A stretch of 21,245 nt of DNA, from NCBI GenBank assembly GCA_002349565.1, contig DEDN01000009.1, positions 47,939 through 69,183 of the forward strand, written 5' to 3'. The notes beneath the pieces are model-generated. The model was given only the letters and a program-made list of their open reading frames with translations. It ran no database searches and was not told the DNA's origin. Numbering within the stretch: position 1 is the first letter of the stretch; the number at the start of each line of letters is the position of its first letter. The translations under genes and the position numbers were made by a program. Of the stretch, positions 13,750-21,245 are shown piece by piece. Source of the stretch: Alphaproteobacteria bacterium UBA2903. Its GTDB lineage: Bacteria > Pseudomonadota > Alphaproteobacteria > CAAGCB01 > CAG-977.

Positions 13750-14535
13750 ATGATTAAATCTGTTTTTGCCTTTGCGGTTCTGCCTGTGATGCTGTCGGCG
13801 TGCGTTTTCTTTCCCGACAGCTGGTTCAACGACGCGGCGAACGAAAAGCTGTTCGACACTTCCAGCGCGCGATCCTATACGATTCTGCCGCCGCCGCCCG
13901 CGACGACGTTTTTGGGAACCGAAACGGTGTGGCAGCGCAATTACATCCTGAACAAACGGATGATTGCCCATATCGGCGATCCCGTTTTGCGCGTGCAGGG
14001 CTTTACAAAACAAACGTACGTCACCGGTCGAATGATTTTGAACGAACCCGTCGAATTCAAAACGGATTTGGAATATATCAAATTGCCCGCGCGCGAATAT
14101 CAAATTTACGGGATGTTCGAAATGAACGGGGATTCGTTCTTTGTTTTGCCGCCGCAGAACAACATTTACATGCTGGCGGATATGTCGGGCGTGATTCAGC
14201 CGCGCTTTTTATACAGAATCCGCAATTCCGAAAAAGTGACCTTGTTCCGCGACAAAGCCAAAATCACTCCGAAGAGCGTTCGGCTGAAACGCATTACCGA
14301 ATCGTTTGAAAACAAAACGCCTTTTGTGGATTACGAAGTTTTGTACGACGGCATCAAAAACAACCAGATGACTTTTTTCTTCAAACGCGCGGTCCCCGGA
14401 ACGAACGGCGAGCAGGGCAGTTTCGAAAGCCTTGCCTATCCGAAGGATTCAACGATGATTTCCCTGCAGGGCGCAATGCTGCGAATCATTCGCGCGGACA
14501 AGGAAAAATTGGAATTTATCGTTTTGAAAAACTAA
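13750..14535 (+). CDS. Outer-envelope lipoprotein of unknown function
   Basis: The 261-residue precursor has a lipoprotein signal: a short hydrophobic stretch (VFAFAVLPVM) and the lipobox LSAC, with Cys18 as the acylated residue. The mature part is soluble, rich in beta-prone stretches (YITGR-like and FFVLPPQNNIYML segments) and has a proline run PPPPA near residue 53. No domain is recognised. The frame is open back to 13582, but the ATG at 13750 is chosen because AAGGAG lies 7 nt upstream and the signal begins there. It is transcribed alone from the symmetric promoter and ends in a strong terminator. The sorting site, inner or outer membrane, is not certain. Confidence 0.8.
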   Translation: MIKSVFAFAVLPVMLSACVFFPDSWFNDAANEKLFDTSSARSYTILPPPPATTFLGTETVWQRNYILNKRMIAHIGDPVLRVQGFTKQTYVTGRMILNEPVEFKTDLEYIKLPAREYQIYGMFEMNGDSFFVLPPQNNIYMLADMSGVIQPRFLYRIRNSEKVTLFRDKAKITPKSVRLKRITESFENKTPFVDYEVLYDGIKNNQMTFFFKRAVPGTNGEQGSFESLAYPKDSTMISLQGAMLRIIRADKEKLEFIVLKN

Positions 14536-14536
14536 G

Positions 14537-14563
14537 AAAAAGCCCGCGAAAGCGGGCTTTTTT
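14537..14563. terminator. Terminator after the lipoprotein gene
   Basis: AAAAAGCCCGC and GCGGGCTTTTTT form an 11-bp stem around a GAAA tetraloop and run into six Ts. On the minus strand it would equally stop the convergent cysteine-rich gene. Confidence 0.92.
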
Positions 14564-14567
14564 ATCG

Positions 14568-16235
14568 TCAGACGCATTGTCCGTTTTCCAGCCTTTTTCC
14601 CTTTTTGCAAGTCAGGCACGTTTGCGCGTTGGCGCATGTTTCGCAATCGCTGAGCGCGGCGGAACACAAACGGCAGCGGTCATGCGACAGAAAATAGCGG
14701 TTGTCCGTGCAGTACAGGCAAGTGTTCGCGCCCGTGCATTCGGCGCATCCTTTTTTGCACGGGCGGCAAACGTTGCCCGCCAGATATTGCCCCGCGGGAC
14801 AGCCGACGGCTTCGCAAACGCCGGAAACGGATTCGTACCCCGTCATGCATTCGTCGCAAGTGTCGGGGGACGAGCATGATTTGCACCCGTCGGGGCATTT
14901 TTCGGGAACGCAAGTTTGGTTTTGCAACGTGTAGCCGACGGCGCAGCCGAAGCACATGGTTTCATTGCAATTGATGCAGTTTTCGGTCAGGCACGGATGA
15001 CATTCGCCGTCCTGTTCGCCTTTGTATTCGTTTTTTTGGCAAACGCGCAACAGGCAGGCTTCTTTTGCCGCGTCAAAGAAATAGCCCGTCCCGCATTTGT
15101 CGCAGCTGAATCCGTTTGTACACGCTTCGCAATTCGGCAGACAAGCAATGCACAGGCTGTCCCGCAGATAGGACGCCCCCTCGCAGACGATCGGCTGGCA
15201 CAGATCGCCGTTGGTTTCAAAGCCCGACAGACAAGCCGTGCAAACTTTGTCCGATTCGCATTGGGCGCATCCTTCGGGGCAGTCAAGGCAGTCGTTGCCG
15301 CTCAAATAAGTGCCGCGCGTACACAAAATCGGCGTACAGACACCGTCTTGCAATGTAAAGCCCGTAGCGCACTTGGTACATTCGCCGCCGTTGCAAGCGG
15401 CGCATTTCGCGTCCCCCGTCGCTTCGGCGCAAGTCGCGCATTTGCCGTCTTTGACGCCGAATCCCTCGGCGCAAGCGGTGCAAACGCTTTTGTTCGTGCA
15501 AGCCGTGCAGTTTTCCAGAACCGAAGCGCAGGAAGCGCATTGATGATTGTCCACAAATTCGCCGTCGGCGCATGTCAGCGGAACGCATTTCGAATCGGCG
15601 CGTTCGGGATTTTCGCAGAACAATCCGAAACGGCAGTCTTCCGACGTATTGCAAGTCACGCATTTGCCGTCGCCGTTGGATTTCAGATCGCCGCATCCGC
15701 AGTCTTCACCGGGGGGGCAAGGAATGCATACGCCTGTTCCGTCCGACTTGTACCCCGTCATGCAGCTGCACCGCTCCCCTTCGGGACAAGGGACGCAATC
15801 GCGCCGCCCGTTGACGTTTTCGCATTTCATTCCGTCGTAGCAAGACGTGTCGGAACAGCCGCAATACGACGTATGCCCTTTGTCTTCGACATAGCAATTC
15901 GGTGTCGTGCCGGCGCAAAGTTCACCCGTTGAAGACGTGTTGTCCGCGCACAAATCGACGCAGACATGGTTTTGACAGATCTGTTCGGGCGTACAGCCGC
16001 TGTCCGACCGGCATCCCAGCGTGCAGCGCTTGGTTTCCAGATCGCAGTATTCGTTATCGTGGCATTCGGTATCGTTTTCCTGACAGGGACAACCCTCGCC
16101 CAAGCATTTTCCCGCGTCTTCGGATTCAAAACCGTCAACGAACAAGTCGTCTTCGTCGTCGTAAACCAGTTCCGCCCGCACGGCGGGGGCAAAGCAAAAC
16201 AGCATTAATCCCAAAACCGCAATCGTTTTTTTCAT
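14568..16235 (-). CDS. Secreted cysteine-rich repeat protein (furin/VSP-like modules)
   Basis: The 555-residue precursor has a clear signal peptide (MKKTIAVLGLMLFCFAPAVRA, cut after residue 21) and an acidic stretch (YDDEDDLFVDGFESED). By hand count the mature part has about 88 cysteines, one in six residues. The N-terminal half has irregular Cys clusters. The C-terminal half (about 225-555) is a series of modules of roughly 30-50 residues with the pattern C-x2-C, C-x2-C, GY or GF, then a Cys near the module end. This resembles growth-factor-receptor, furin-like and Giardia VSP modules. It has no membrane anchor or sorting signal. Its ATG is 3 nt after the phosphomannomutase stop, with GGAAGGA upstream. 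A surface or extracellular role is inferred; a disulfide-forming pathway would be needed. Confidence 0.85.
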   Translation of the reverse strand: MKKTIAVLGLMLFCFAPAVRAELVYDDEDDLFVDGFESEDAGKCLGEGCPCQENDTECHDNEYCDLETKRCTLGCRSDSGCTPEQICQNHVCVDLCADNTSSTGELCAGTTPNCYVEDKGHTSYCGCSDTSCYDGMKCENVNGRRDCVPCPEGERCSCMTGYKSDGTGVCIPCPPGEDCGCGDLKSNGDGKCVTCNTSEDCRFGLFCENPERADSKCVPLTCADGEFVDNHQCASCASVLENCTACTNKSVCTACAEGFGVKDGKCATCAEATGDAKCAACNGGECTKCATGFTLQDGVCTPILCTRGTYLSGNDCLDCPEGCAQCESDKVCTACLSGFETNGDLCQPIVCEGASYLRDSLCIACLPNCEACTNGFSCDKCGTGYFFDAAKEACLLRVCQKNEYKGEQDGECHPCLTENCINCNETMCFGCAVGYTLQNQTCVPEKCPDGCKSCSSPDTCDECMTGYESVSGVCEAVGCPAGQYLAGNVCRPCKKGCAECTGANTCLYCTDNRYFLSHDRCRLCSAALSDCETCANAQTCLTCKKGKRLENGQCV

Positions 16236-16238
16236 CGC

Positions 16239-17606
16239 TTATCCTTCCAACCGATTGGCAAAAGACGACAATTCATTTTTTAACACCGCCAGTTCATCCG
16301 CGGAATCCGCTTCGCACGCCCCCAATAAAGCGGGAACCGTGTTTGACGCGCGCAGCAGCCACCACGCCCCCGACGGCTTGAACACTTTGACGCCGTCCGT
16401 ATCGTCGAAAGCAATGCCGTCTTGCGTCAGCAGCTCTTTCGCCCGCTCCATTTTGGCGAATTTGACGGAATCGGGGCAGGGGAACTTGATTTCCGGCGAC
16501 AGGCAGGTTTCGGGAATCGCGTCCAAGCGGGCTTGGAAATTCCCTTGTTCCGCAATCGACAGCAGGCGCAAAGCCGCATACAACGCGTCGTCGTAGCCGT
16601 AATACGAATCGGCAAAGCAAAGATGCCCGCTTTTTTCACCGCCCAGCGGCGCGTTCGTTTCGATCATTTTTTCCTTGATAAAGGAATGCCCCGTTTTCGT
16701 GATGACGGGATTGCCGCCCAGCCGTTTGATTTCGCTTGCAAAAGTTTTGCCGCATTTGACATCGGCGACAATGCTTGCGCCCTTTTGCCGCGCCAAAATC
16801 GGTTCGGCGAAAACAGGCAGCAGCGAATCCATAAAGACAAAATCGCCGCGCGCATCAAACACGCCAAGCCTGTCCGAATCGCCATCGAACGCCAGTCCCA
16901 AATCCGCATGATTTTCCAAAACGGCATTCTTCAGCCCCGTCAGTTCGGCGGGATTGGACGCGTCGGGCGCATGGGCGGGAAAGCTTCCGTCAACCGCGGC
17001 GTTCAATAAAATGTGCTGTCCGTTCAAAAGCTTGACCAATTCGGGGACAATCGTTGCCGCCGTGCCGTTCCCGCAATCCCAAACGACCGTCAGCGGCTGT
17101 TTTCCCGTTTGGTAAGCGGTTAAAAGCTTTTGAATATAAAGCGGTTTGATGTCTTGCGTTTCCCGTTCGCCCTTGCCCGAAGCAAAATCGGCGGCGGCAA
17201 TCCGTTCGCCCAACGCTTGGATTTTTTCGCCGAAAAACAGCTTGCCGTTCAAAACGAATTTGAAGCCGTTGTATTCTTTAGGGTTGTGGGACGCGGTTAC
17301 CATAACGCCGCAATCGGTTCGTCCCGTTTGCGTCGCAAAGTAAAGCGCGGGAGTCGGACAAACGCCGATGTCGATGACGGTCAAACCGCAGCTTGCCAAG
17401 CCGTCCGTTAAAAAGCGGTGCAGCGAATCGGACGAAAGACGCCCGTCACGCGCGACAAAAACCTGTTTTTTGTGCGATTCGATCAGAACCGTACCGAAAG
17501 CTTTGCCGATTGCAAGGGCGTCTTGGTTTCTTAAGCTCCCTCCCGCAACGCCGCGGATGTCCGCGGCGCGCAGAATGGAACAATCAAAGGTATCAGGTGA
17601 TAACAT
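16239..17606 (-). CDS. Phosphomannomutase/phosphoglucomutase (AlgC/ManB type)
   Basis: The 455-residue enzyme has the four phosphohexomutase sites: phosphoserine loop TASHNPK (Ser106), metal-binding DGDSDR (241-246), sugar-binding GEKSGH (323-328) and phosphate-binding RASNT (419-423). ADIRGV near residue 16 is the usual N-terminal motif. It interconverts 6- and 1-phosphates of mannose and/or glucose, feeding GDP-mannose and polysaccharide precursors. The ATG overlaps the pgm gene by 14 nt and has no clear ribosome-binding site, so it is probably translated by coupling. The cysteine-rich gene follows. Substrate choice cannot be read from sequence, so no symbol is given. Confidence 0.92.
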   Translation of the reverse strand: MLSPDTFDCSILRAADIRGVAGGSLRNQDALAIGKAFGTVLIESHKKQVFVARDGRLSSDSLHRFLTDGLASCGLTVIDIGVCPTPALYFATQTGRTDCGVMVTASHNPKEYNGFKFVLNGKLFFGEKIQALGERIAAADFASGKGERETQDIKPLYIQKLLTAYQTGKQPLTVVWDCGNGTAATIVPELVKLLNGQHILLNAAVDGSFPAHAPDASNPAELTGLKNAVLENHADLGLAFDGDSDRLGVFDARGDFVFMDSLLPVFAEPILARQKGASIVADVKCGKTFASEIKRLGGNPVITKTGHSFIKEKMIETNAPLGGEKSGHLCFADSYYGYDDALYAALRLLSIAEQGNFQARLDAIPETCLSPEIKFPCPDSVKFAKMERAKELLTQDGIAFDDTDGVKVFKPSGAWWLLRASNTVPALLGACEADSADELAVLKNELSSFANRLEG

Positions 17607-19227
17607 CGGGTTTCTTGCGACCCGTTTTGGCTTTTACACCCGAAATTTCTTCGGCGATTTCAATCAAATCCGCCAAAGCTTCCTGCGGATCCAAGTCGTG
17701 TTTGGCAACATTGGGTTCGTATTTTTCGATGTAAATGCGAATGGTCGCCCCTTGCGTTCCCGTGCCAGACAGACGGAACACGATGCGGGAACCGTCCTTG
17801 AACAAAACGCGGACACCCTGATTTTTGCTGACGCTTTTGTCAACGGGGTCGACATAGGTGAAGTTGTCGAACGTTTCGACTTCGTAGTCGCCGTAGAATT
17901 TGCCGATCTCCGATTCGGCGCGCGCGGTCATATCGTCCATGATTTTGTGGGCGATTGCGCTGTCAACGCCTTCGTAGTCGTGGCGGGAATAGTAGTTTCT
18001 GCCGTATTTCTTCCAATGGGCTTTGACGATTTCCGCAACCGACATATTCGTCGCGGCAATGATGTTCAGCCAGTACAGAACAGCCCACAGCCCGTCTTTT
18101 TCGCGGACGTGGTTCGACCCCGTGCCGAAGCTTTCTTCACCGCAGATGGTCGCCTTGTTCGCGTCCAACAGATTGCCGAAGAATTTCCAGCCCGTCGGGG
18201 TTTCGTAGCAGCTCATCCCCATGCCGCGCGCAACGCGGTCAACCGCCTGCGACGTCGGCATCGAGCGGGCGACGCCCGTCAAGCCGCGGTCATATCCCGG
18301 CGCGTTCCAGAAGTTCGCCACAATCACCGCCAAGCTGTCGCTGGGGTTGACGTAGAACTTGTGACCCAAAATCATGTTGCGGTCGCCGTCGCCGTCGGAA
18401 GCTGCCCCGAAATCGGGACCGTTGTCCGAAAACATTTCTTCGACCAAGGTATGAGCGTACACCAGATTCGGATCGGGATGCAGACCGCCGAAGTCTTCCT
18501 TGGGGACCGCATTGACAACGGTGCCTTCAGGGGCTTTCAGGATGCCCTCCAAAATGTATTTGGCGTAGGGTCCCGTGACCGCGTTCATCGCGTCGTAGCG
18601 CATTTTGAACTTGCCGATTTGGAACAGACGTTTAATCAGGTCGAAATCGAACAGCTTGGACATCATTTCCGCGTAATCGGCGACGGGGTCGATGATTTTG
18701 ATTTTGGTTTCGCCCAAAATCTTTTCCCCGATGGTGTCCAAATCGACGTCGGGCGTGTCCGCAATGACGTAGTTTTCGATTTTCTGCGAATTGGCGTAAA
18801 TCGCTTCCGTCACTTTTTCGGGCGCGGGACCGCCGTTCGAAATGTTGTATTTGATGCCGAAATCCGCATTGGGACCGCCGGGGTTGTGGCTGGCGGACAG
18901 AATCAAGCCGCCGAACGCCTGATATTTGCGGATGATGCAGGATGTCGCGGGGGTGGACAGCAATCCGCCCTTGCCGATCATCAGTTCGCCGAACCCGTTG
19001 GCGACCGCCATTTTGATAATGGTTTGAATGGCTTTGCGGTTGAAATAGCGTCCGTCACCGCCAACCACCAGCGTTTTGCCGTGGAAGTCTTCCAAGCTGT
19101 TGAAAACGGACTGGACAAAGTTTTCCAAGTAGTGCGGCTGTTCAAAAACGGTAACCTTTTTGCGCAGACCCGAAGTTCCCGGACGTTGACCTTCGAAAGG
19201 AGTTGTCGGGACAATTTTAATATTCAT
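17593..19227 (-). CDS. pgm: Alpha-D-phosphoglucomutase
   Basis: The 544-residue protein matches the eukaryote-like PGM branch: phosphoserine loop SASHNPGGP (Ser113), metal site DGDGDR (278-283), sugar site GEESFG (363-368) and phosphate site SGTGTQGATIR (487-497). It interconverts glucose-1-phosphate and glucose-6-phosphate for glycogen and UDP-glucose metabolism. The ATG at 19227 has GGGAGGA upstream. It is the first gene of the minus-strand unit pgm-pmm-cysteine-rich protein. Upstream, 96 bp separate it from mipZ; a TTGACA on the minus strand (19303-19308) is there, but no good -10 at the usual distance. Confidence 0.95.
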   Translation of the reverse strand: MNIKIVPTTPFEGQRPGTSGLRKKVTVFEQPHYLENFVQSVFNSLEDFHGKTLVVGGDGRYFNRKAIQTIIKMAVANGFGELMIGKGGLLSTPATSCIIRKYQAFGGLILSASHNPGGPNADFGIKYNISNGGPAPEKVTEAIYANSQKIENYVIADTPDVDLDTIGEKILGETKIKIIDPVADYAEMMSKLFDFDLIKRLFQIGKFKMRYDAMNAVTGPYAKYILEGILKAPEGTVVNAVPKEDFGGLHPDPNLVYAHTLVEEMFSDNGPDFGAASDGDGDRNMILGHKFYVNPSDSLAVIVANFWNAPGYDRGLTGVARSMPTSQAVDRVARGMGMSCYETPTGWKFFGNLLDANKATICGEESFGTGSNHVREKDGLWAVLYWLNIIAATNMSVAEIVKAHWKKYGRNYYSRHDYEGVDSAIAHKIMDDMTARAESEIGKFYGDYEVETFDNFTYVDPVDKSVSKNQGVRVLFKDGSRIVFRLSGTGTQGATIRIYIEKYEPNVAKHDLDPQEALADLIEIAEEISGVKAKTGRKKPDVIT

Positions 19228-19323
19228 TTTTCCTCCCAGAAAATTAGAGAATCAAAACTCAATAAATCGGTTTTGTTACAGGATGTTGGATTTCCGTCCG
19301 TCTGTCAAGGAATCGTTTTCCCG

Positions 19324-20124
19324 TCAATCGGTCTTTTCACCGATGGCGTGCAGAATGTTGCGCAATTCCTGCCGCGCCGCCAGCGTGTTTGCCGTCAGCT
19401 TCAGCTGGGATTTTCCGCCGCCCAGATCCAGCAAAGTCAGCCCTTTCAAGAACAATTCGCGGAAAATGATTCGTTCGCCCAAACCGCCGAGCGGCGTAAA
19501 GTCGATTCGTTTTCCCAAAGCGGTCAACAGCTTCCAAATCACTTTTTCGTTGCGGGTCGAAACGTGCATGGTGCGGTTTCTGACGACGAACCATTTGATT
19601 TGCGGCCGTTTTTGCGCCGCGCGTTTCTGCCGCGTCTGCCATACCGTTTGGGCGTAATGTCCGGGGGATTTGACCGTCAGGGTGTCGGCGTCGACTTTCG
19701 CCAAAACGTCCAAGTCTATCAAGCTGTCGTTGATCGGCGTGATCAGAATGTCCGCCGCCGAATGCGCCAATCGGAACAACGCGCTGTCCGTTCCCGCCGT
19801 GTCGACGACAATGACGTCGTTTTCGTTTTTCAGCTTTTCGATTTGGTACAAAAAAGCGACTTCATCCTCTTGGCGTTCGGCTTCGGTCGGAAATTCGCGC
19901 ACGGTAACGGTCAGATGTTCGGGCAGCCCGAGGGAAAGTCCGTGCTTTTTTGAAAACTCCGCGCGGTTTTCGATATAGTGAGTCAGCGTTCCCTGTCTGC
20001 CGTCCAAATCGACGGAAGCCACGCGCTTGCCTTGGCGCAGAAACCATACAATCAAATGCATTGCCAGCGTGGATTTGCCGGTGCCGCCTTTTTCGTTGCC
20101 GATAACGATGACTTTGCCTGACAT
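19324..20124 (-). CDS. mipZ: Division-plane positioning ATPase MipZ
   Basis: The 266-residue protein is a ParA/MinD-type ATPase with the deviant Walker A GNEKGGTGKST (9-19; signature Lys12 and Lys17) and the MipZ-type switch VDLDGRQGTLTHYIENR. A Walker B-like VIVVDTAGTDS follows, then TPINDSLIDLDVL. MipZ forms bipolar gradients from the ParB centromere complex and inhibits FtsZ near the poles in alphaproteobacteria. The frame extends upstream to 20250, but residues before MSGKVIVIG are not conserved-looking; the ATG at 20124 has AAAGGA. The gene diverges from udp; parB is not in the window. Confidence 0.94.
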   Translation of the reverse strand: MSGKVIVIGNEKGGTGKSTLAMHLIVWFLRQGKRVASVDLDGRQGTLTHYIENRAEFSKKHGLSLGLPEHLTVTVREFPTEAERQEDEVAFLYQIEKLKNENDVIVVDTAGTDSALFRLAHSAADILITPINDSLIDLDVLAKVDADTLTVKSPGHYAQTVWQTRQKRAAQKRPQIKWFVVRNRTMHVSTRNEKVIWKLLTALGKRIDFTPLGGLGERIIFRELFLKGLTLLDLGGGKSQLKLTANTLAARQELRNILHAIGEKTD

Positions 20125-20147
20125 ATCAGGAATCCTTTGTGAAAATT

Positions 20148-20187
20148 GCCGAAACGAAAACAAAAGTAGCTTCTTTCGGCTTTTTTT
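20148..20187 (+). other. Hairpin with T-tract between mipZ and udp
   Basis: GCCGAAA (20148-20154) and TTTCGGC (20174-20180) form a 7-bp stem with a 19-nt loop, followed by seven Ts on the plus strand. It resembles a terminator pointing towards udp, but nothing known is transcribed into it. Confidence 0.35.
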
Positions 20188-20192
20188 GCAAA
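20163..20192 (-). promoter_or_regulatory. Candidate mipZ promoter
   Basis: On the minus strand, TTTGCA (20187-20192), 18 nt, then TACTTT (20163-20168). The sites are moderate matches to -35 and -10, about 40 nt before the mipZ ATG. Confidence 0.4.
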
Positions 20193-20220
20193 TAAATGTT
20201 TTTTTTGGCGGATTTTCATA

Positions 20221-20226
20221 TAAACT
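20221..20226 (+). promoter_or_regulatory. Candidate -10 of udp
   Basis: TAAACT (preceded by CATA) sits in an AT-rich stretch about 60 nt before the udp ATG. It is the same hexamer as the thyX -10; the -35 is weak. Confidence 0.4.
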
Positions 20227-20284
20227 GTTTCCAACGATATGATTCGTCATATTTTTTTGTTCAAATTCCTTGGAGAGGTTTTTT

Positions 20285-21058
20285 ATGCAGAAACTTGAAA
20301 AGCAGTTTCATATTCATTGCGTCGAAGGCGACGTCGGTCGTTACGTAATTCTGCCGGGCGATCCGGGGCGCTGCGAATCCATCGCCAAGCTGTTCGACAA
20401 CGCGCACCACGTCGCGCAGAACCGCGAATACAATGTTTACACGGGGACTTTGCTGGGTGAAAAAGTGTCCGTCTGTTCGACGGGCATCGGCGGACCGTCC
20501 GCTTCCATCGCTATGGAAGAACTGCACAACATCGGCGCGGACACGTTTATCCGCACGGGGACGTGCGGCGGCATCGATCTGGATGTGCAGTCGGGCGACA
20601 TCGTTGTCGCGACGGGCGCGATTCGCTTTGAACACACGTCGCAGGAATACGCGCCGATCGAATATCCCGCGGTGGCGAACTTGGACATCACGATTGCTTT
20701 GCGTCAGGCGGCTTTGGCTATGGGCAAAACGACGCACACGGGCGTTGTCCAATGCAAAGACGCTTTTTACGGTCAACACAGCCCCGCGAAAATGCCCGTT
20801 TCCTATGAACTGCTGCAGAAATGGGAAGCGTGGAAACGCTTGGGCGTCAAAGCCAGCGAAATGGAATCCGCGGCTTTGTTTGTCGTTGCCGACGCGTTGA
20901 AATGCCGTTGCGGTTCGTGCTTCCATGTCATTTGGAATCAGGAACGCGAAGCGGCGGGACTGGATCAAAAAATGTCCGAAGACACCTCCGCGTCCGTTCG
21001 CGTTGCCGTCGACGCGCTGAAGATCATCATTGAACAGGACCGCGCCGCGAAAAAATAA
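20285..21058 (+). CDS. udp: Uridine phosphorylase
   Basis: The 257-residue protein matches the nucleoside phosphorylase PNP/Udp fold. GDPGR near residue 23 binds phosphate, CSTGIGGPSASIAMEEL and RTGTCGG form the central core, and SEMESAALFVVA near the end contributes the ribose and metal contacts. It cleaves uridine with phosphate to uracil and ribose-1-phosphate in pyrimidine salvage. A TTG at 20270 is in frame, but the ATG at 20285 has GGAGAGG 6 nt upstream. The gene stands alone between mipZ and a strong terminator. Confidence 0.93.
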   Translation: MQKLEKQFHIHCVEGDVGRYVILPGDPGRCESIAKLFDNAHHVAQNREYNVYTGTLLGEKVSVCSTGIGGPSASIAMEELHNIGADTFIRTGTCGGIDLDVQSGDIVVATGAIRFEHTSQEYAPIEYPAVANLDITIALRQAALAMGKTTHTGVVQCKDAFYGQHSPAKMPVSYELLQKWEAWKRLGVKASEMESAALFVVADALKCRCGSCFHVIWNQEREAAGLDQKMSEDTSASVRVAVDALKIIIEQDRAAKK

Positions 21059-21075
21059 GCGCGCTGTTTAAAAAG

Positions 21076-21104
21076 AAAAAGCTCCCCGTTCGGGGAGCTT
21101 TTTT
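21076..21104. terminator. Terminator of udp
   Basis: AAAAAGCTCCCC and GGGGAGCTTTTTT form a 12-bp stem around GTTC and run into six Ts. Confidence 0.92.
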
Positions 21105-21135
21105 ATATTGTGTTGAAAAATAAATAAGAGAATCG

Positions 21136-21243
21136 AAATCGCGCGCCCCGACAGGGGCGCGGCAGTCCCGTGCAGGTATTGGCACTCGTGCCGACCAATC
21201 ACGGGATTGCTTCGCCCGCTCCGCGGGTTCGCAATTGCGATTT
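21136..21243. repeat. Compact multi-stem palindromic element
   Basis: An outer stem AAATCGC (21136-21142) / GCGATTT (21237-21243) encloses three hairpins. The first is GCGCCCC-GACA-GGGGCGC (21143-21160). The second is TCCCGTG / CACGGGA (21166-21172, 21200-21206), with ATTGG / CCAAT nested inside. The third is ATTGC / GCAAT (21206-21210, 21231-21235), enclosing CCCGC-TCC-GCGGG. No frame or known RNA is recognised. It may be an interspersed repeat or a structured RNA; the window ends right after it. Confidence 0.5.
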
Positions 21244-21245
21244 TA

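Noticed and set aside
14916..15932. 338-codon plus-strand frame opposite the cysteine-rich gene
   Set aside because: Antisense of the Cys codons gives Ala/Phe/Arg-rich sequence; the minus-strand frame has a signal peptide and regular modules.
17368..19953. 861-codon plus-strand open frame across pgm and mipZ
   Set aside because: It spans three well-supported minus-strand genes and reads as Arg/Phe/Val-rich antisense with no domain.
21136..21243. tRNA or other known RNA gene
   Set aside because: Stem lengths and loops do not fit a tRNA: no D- or T-arm of normal size and no CCA-end acceptor stem.

Overview
The window looks like a chromosomal segment of an alphaproteobacterium with moderate G+C. 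The evidence is a MipZ division-site ATPase, a 41-residue L36 without the full zinc-cysteine set, a DUF6476-type protein, a DUF2065 protein next to HflKC, and CIRCE-controlled groESL. A reverse-type rubrerythrin under a near-consensus PerR/Fur-type box suggests an anaerobic or microaerophilic, possibly host-associated, lineage. That lifestyle reading is inference.

Layout. 1-2620: partial rubrerythrin (-) diverging from groES-groEL (+), each with its own promoter and operator, ending in a strong terminator. 2660-2884: a small unknown gene. 2885 to about 6065: an AT-rich accessory island. It holds a minus-strand pair (membrane-anchored Mrr-like nuclease plus a coupled 56-residue protein) and, diverging from it, an XRE-type regulator and a TIGR04141/DUF6119 protein, with palindromes and leader hairpins in the control regions. 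6226-11179: a tight operon thyX-hflK-hflC-DUF2065-degP/Q-like-holC. 11270-12084: a VbhA-like antitoxin and Fic toxin pair. 12071-13634: DUF6476 protein (-), rluD (+), rpmJ (-). 13750-14535: a lipoprotein of unknown function. 14568-19227, minus strand: pgm, phosphomannomutase and a secreted cysteine-rich repeat protein in one overlapping transcription unit. 19324-20124: mipZ (-), diverging from uridine phosphorylase (20285-21058, +). 21136-21243: a compact multi-stem palindromic element at the window edge.

How the genes work together. The core genes cover protein quality control (GroESL, HflKC, DegP/Q-like), nucleotide metabolism (ThyX, Udp), replication (HolC), ribosome biogenesis (RluD, L36), division (MipZ) and sugar-phosphate interconversion for glycans (Pgm, Pmm). 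The island at 2.9-6.0 kb is the best candidate for an undescribed system. It has two proteins with E...D...(Q/H)xK nuclease-like residues and one regulator. A 28-bp near-perfect palindrome lies between the divergent arms, and both rightward genes have hairpins that bury their ribosome-binding sites. Also worth attention are the Fic/antitoxin pair with matched losses of the inhibitory Glu and its Arg partner, a face-to-face symmetric promoter pair, and the roughly 88-cysteine repeat protein.
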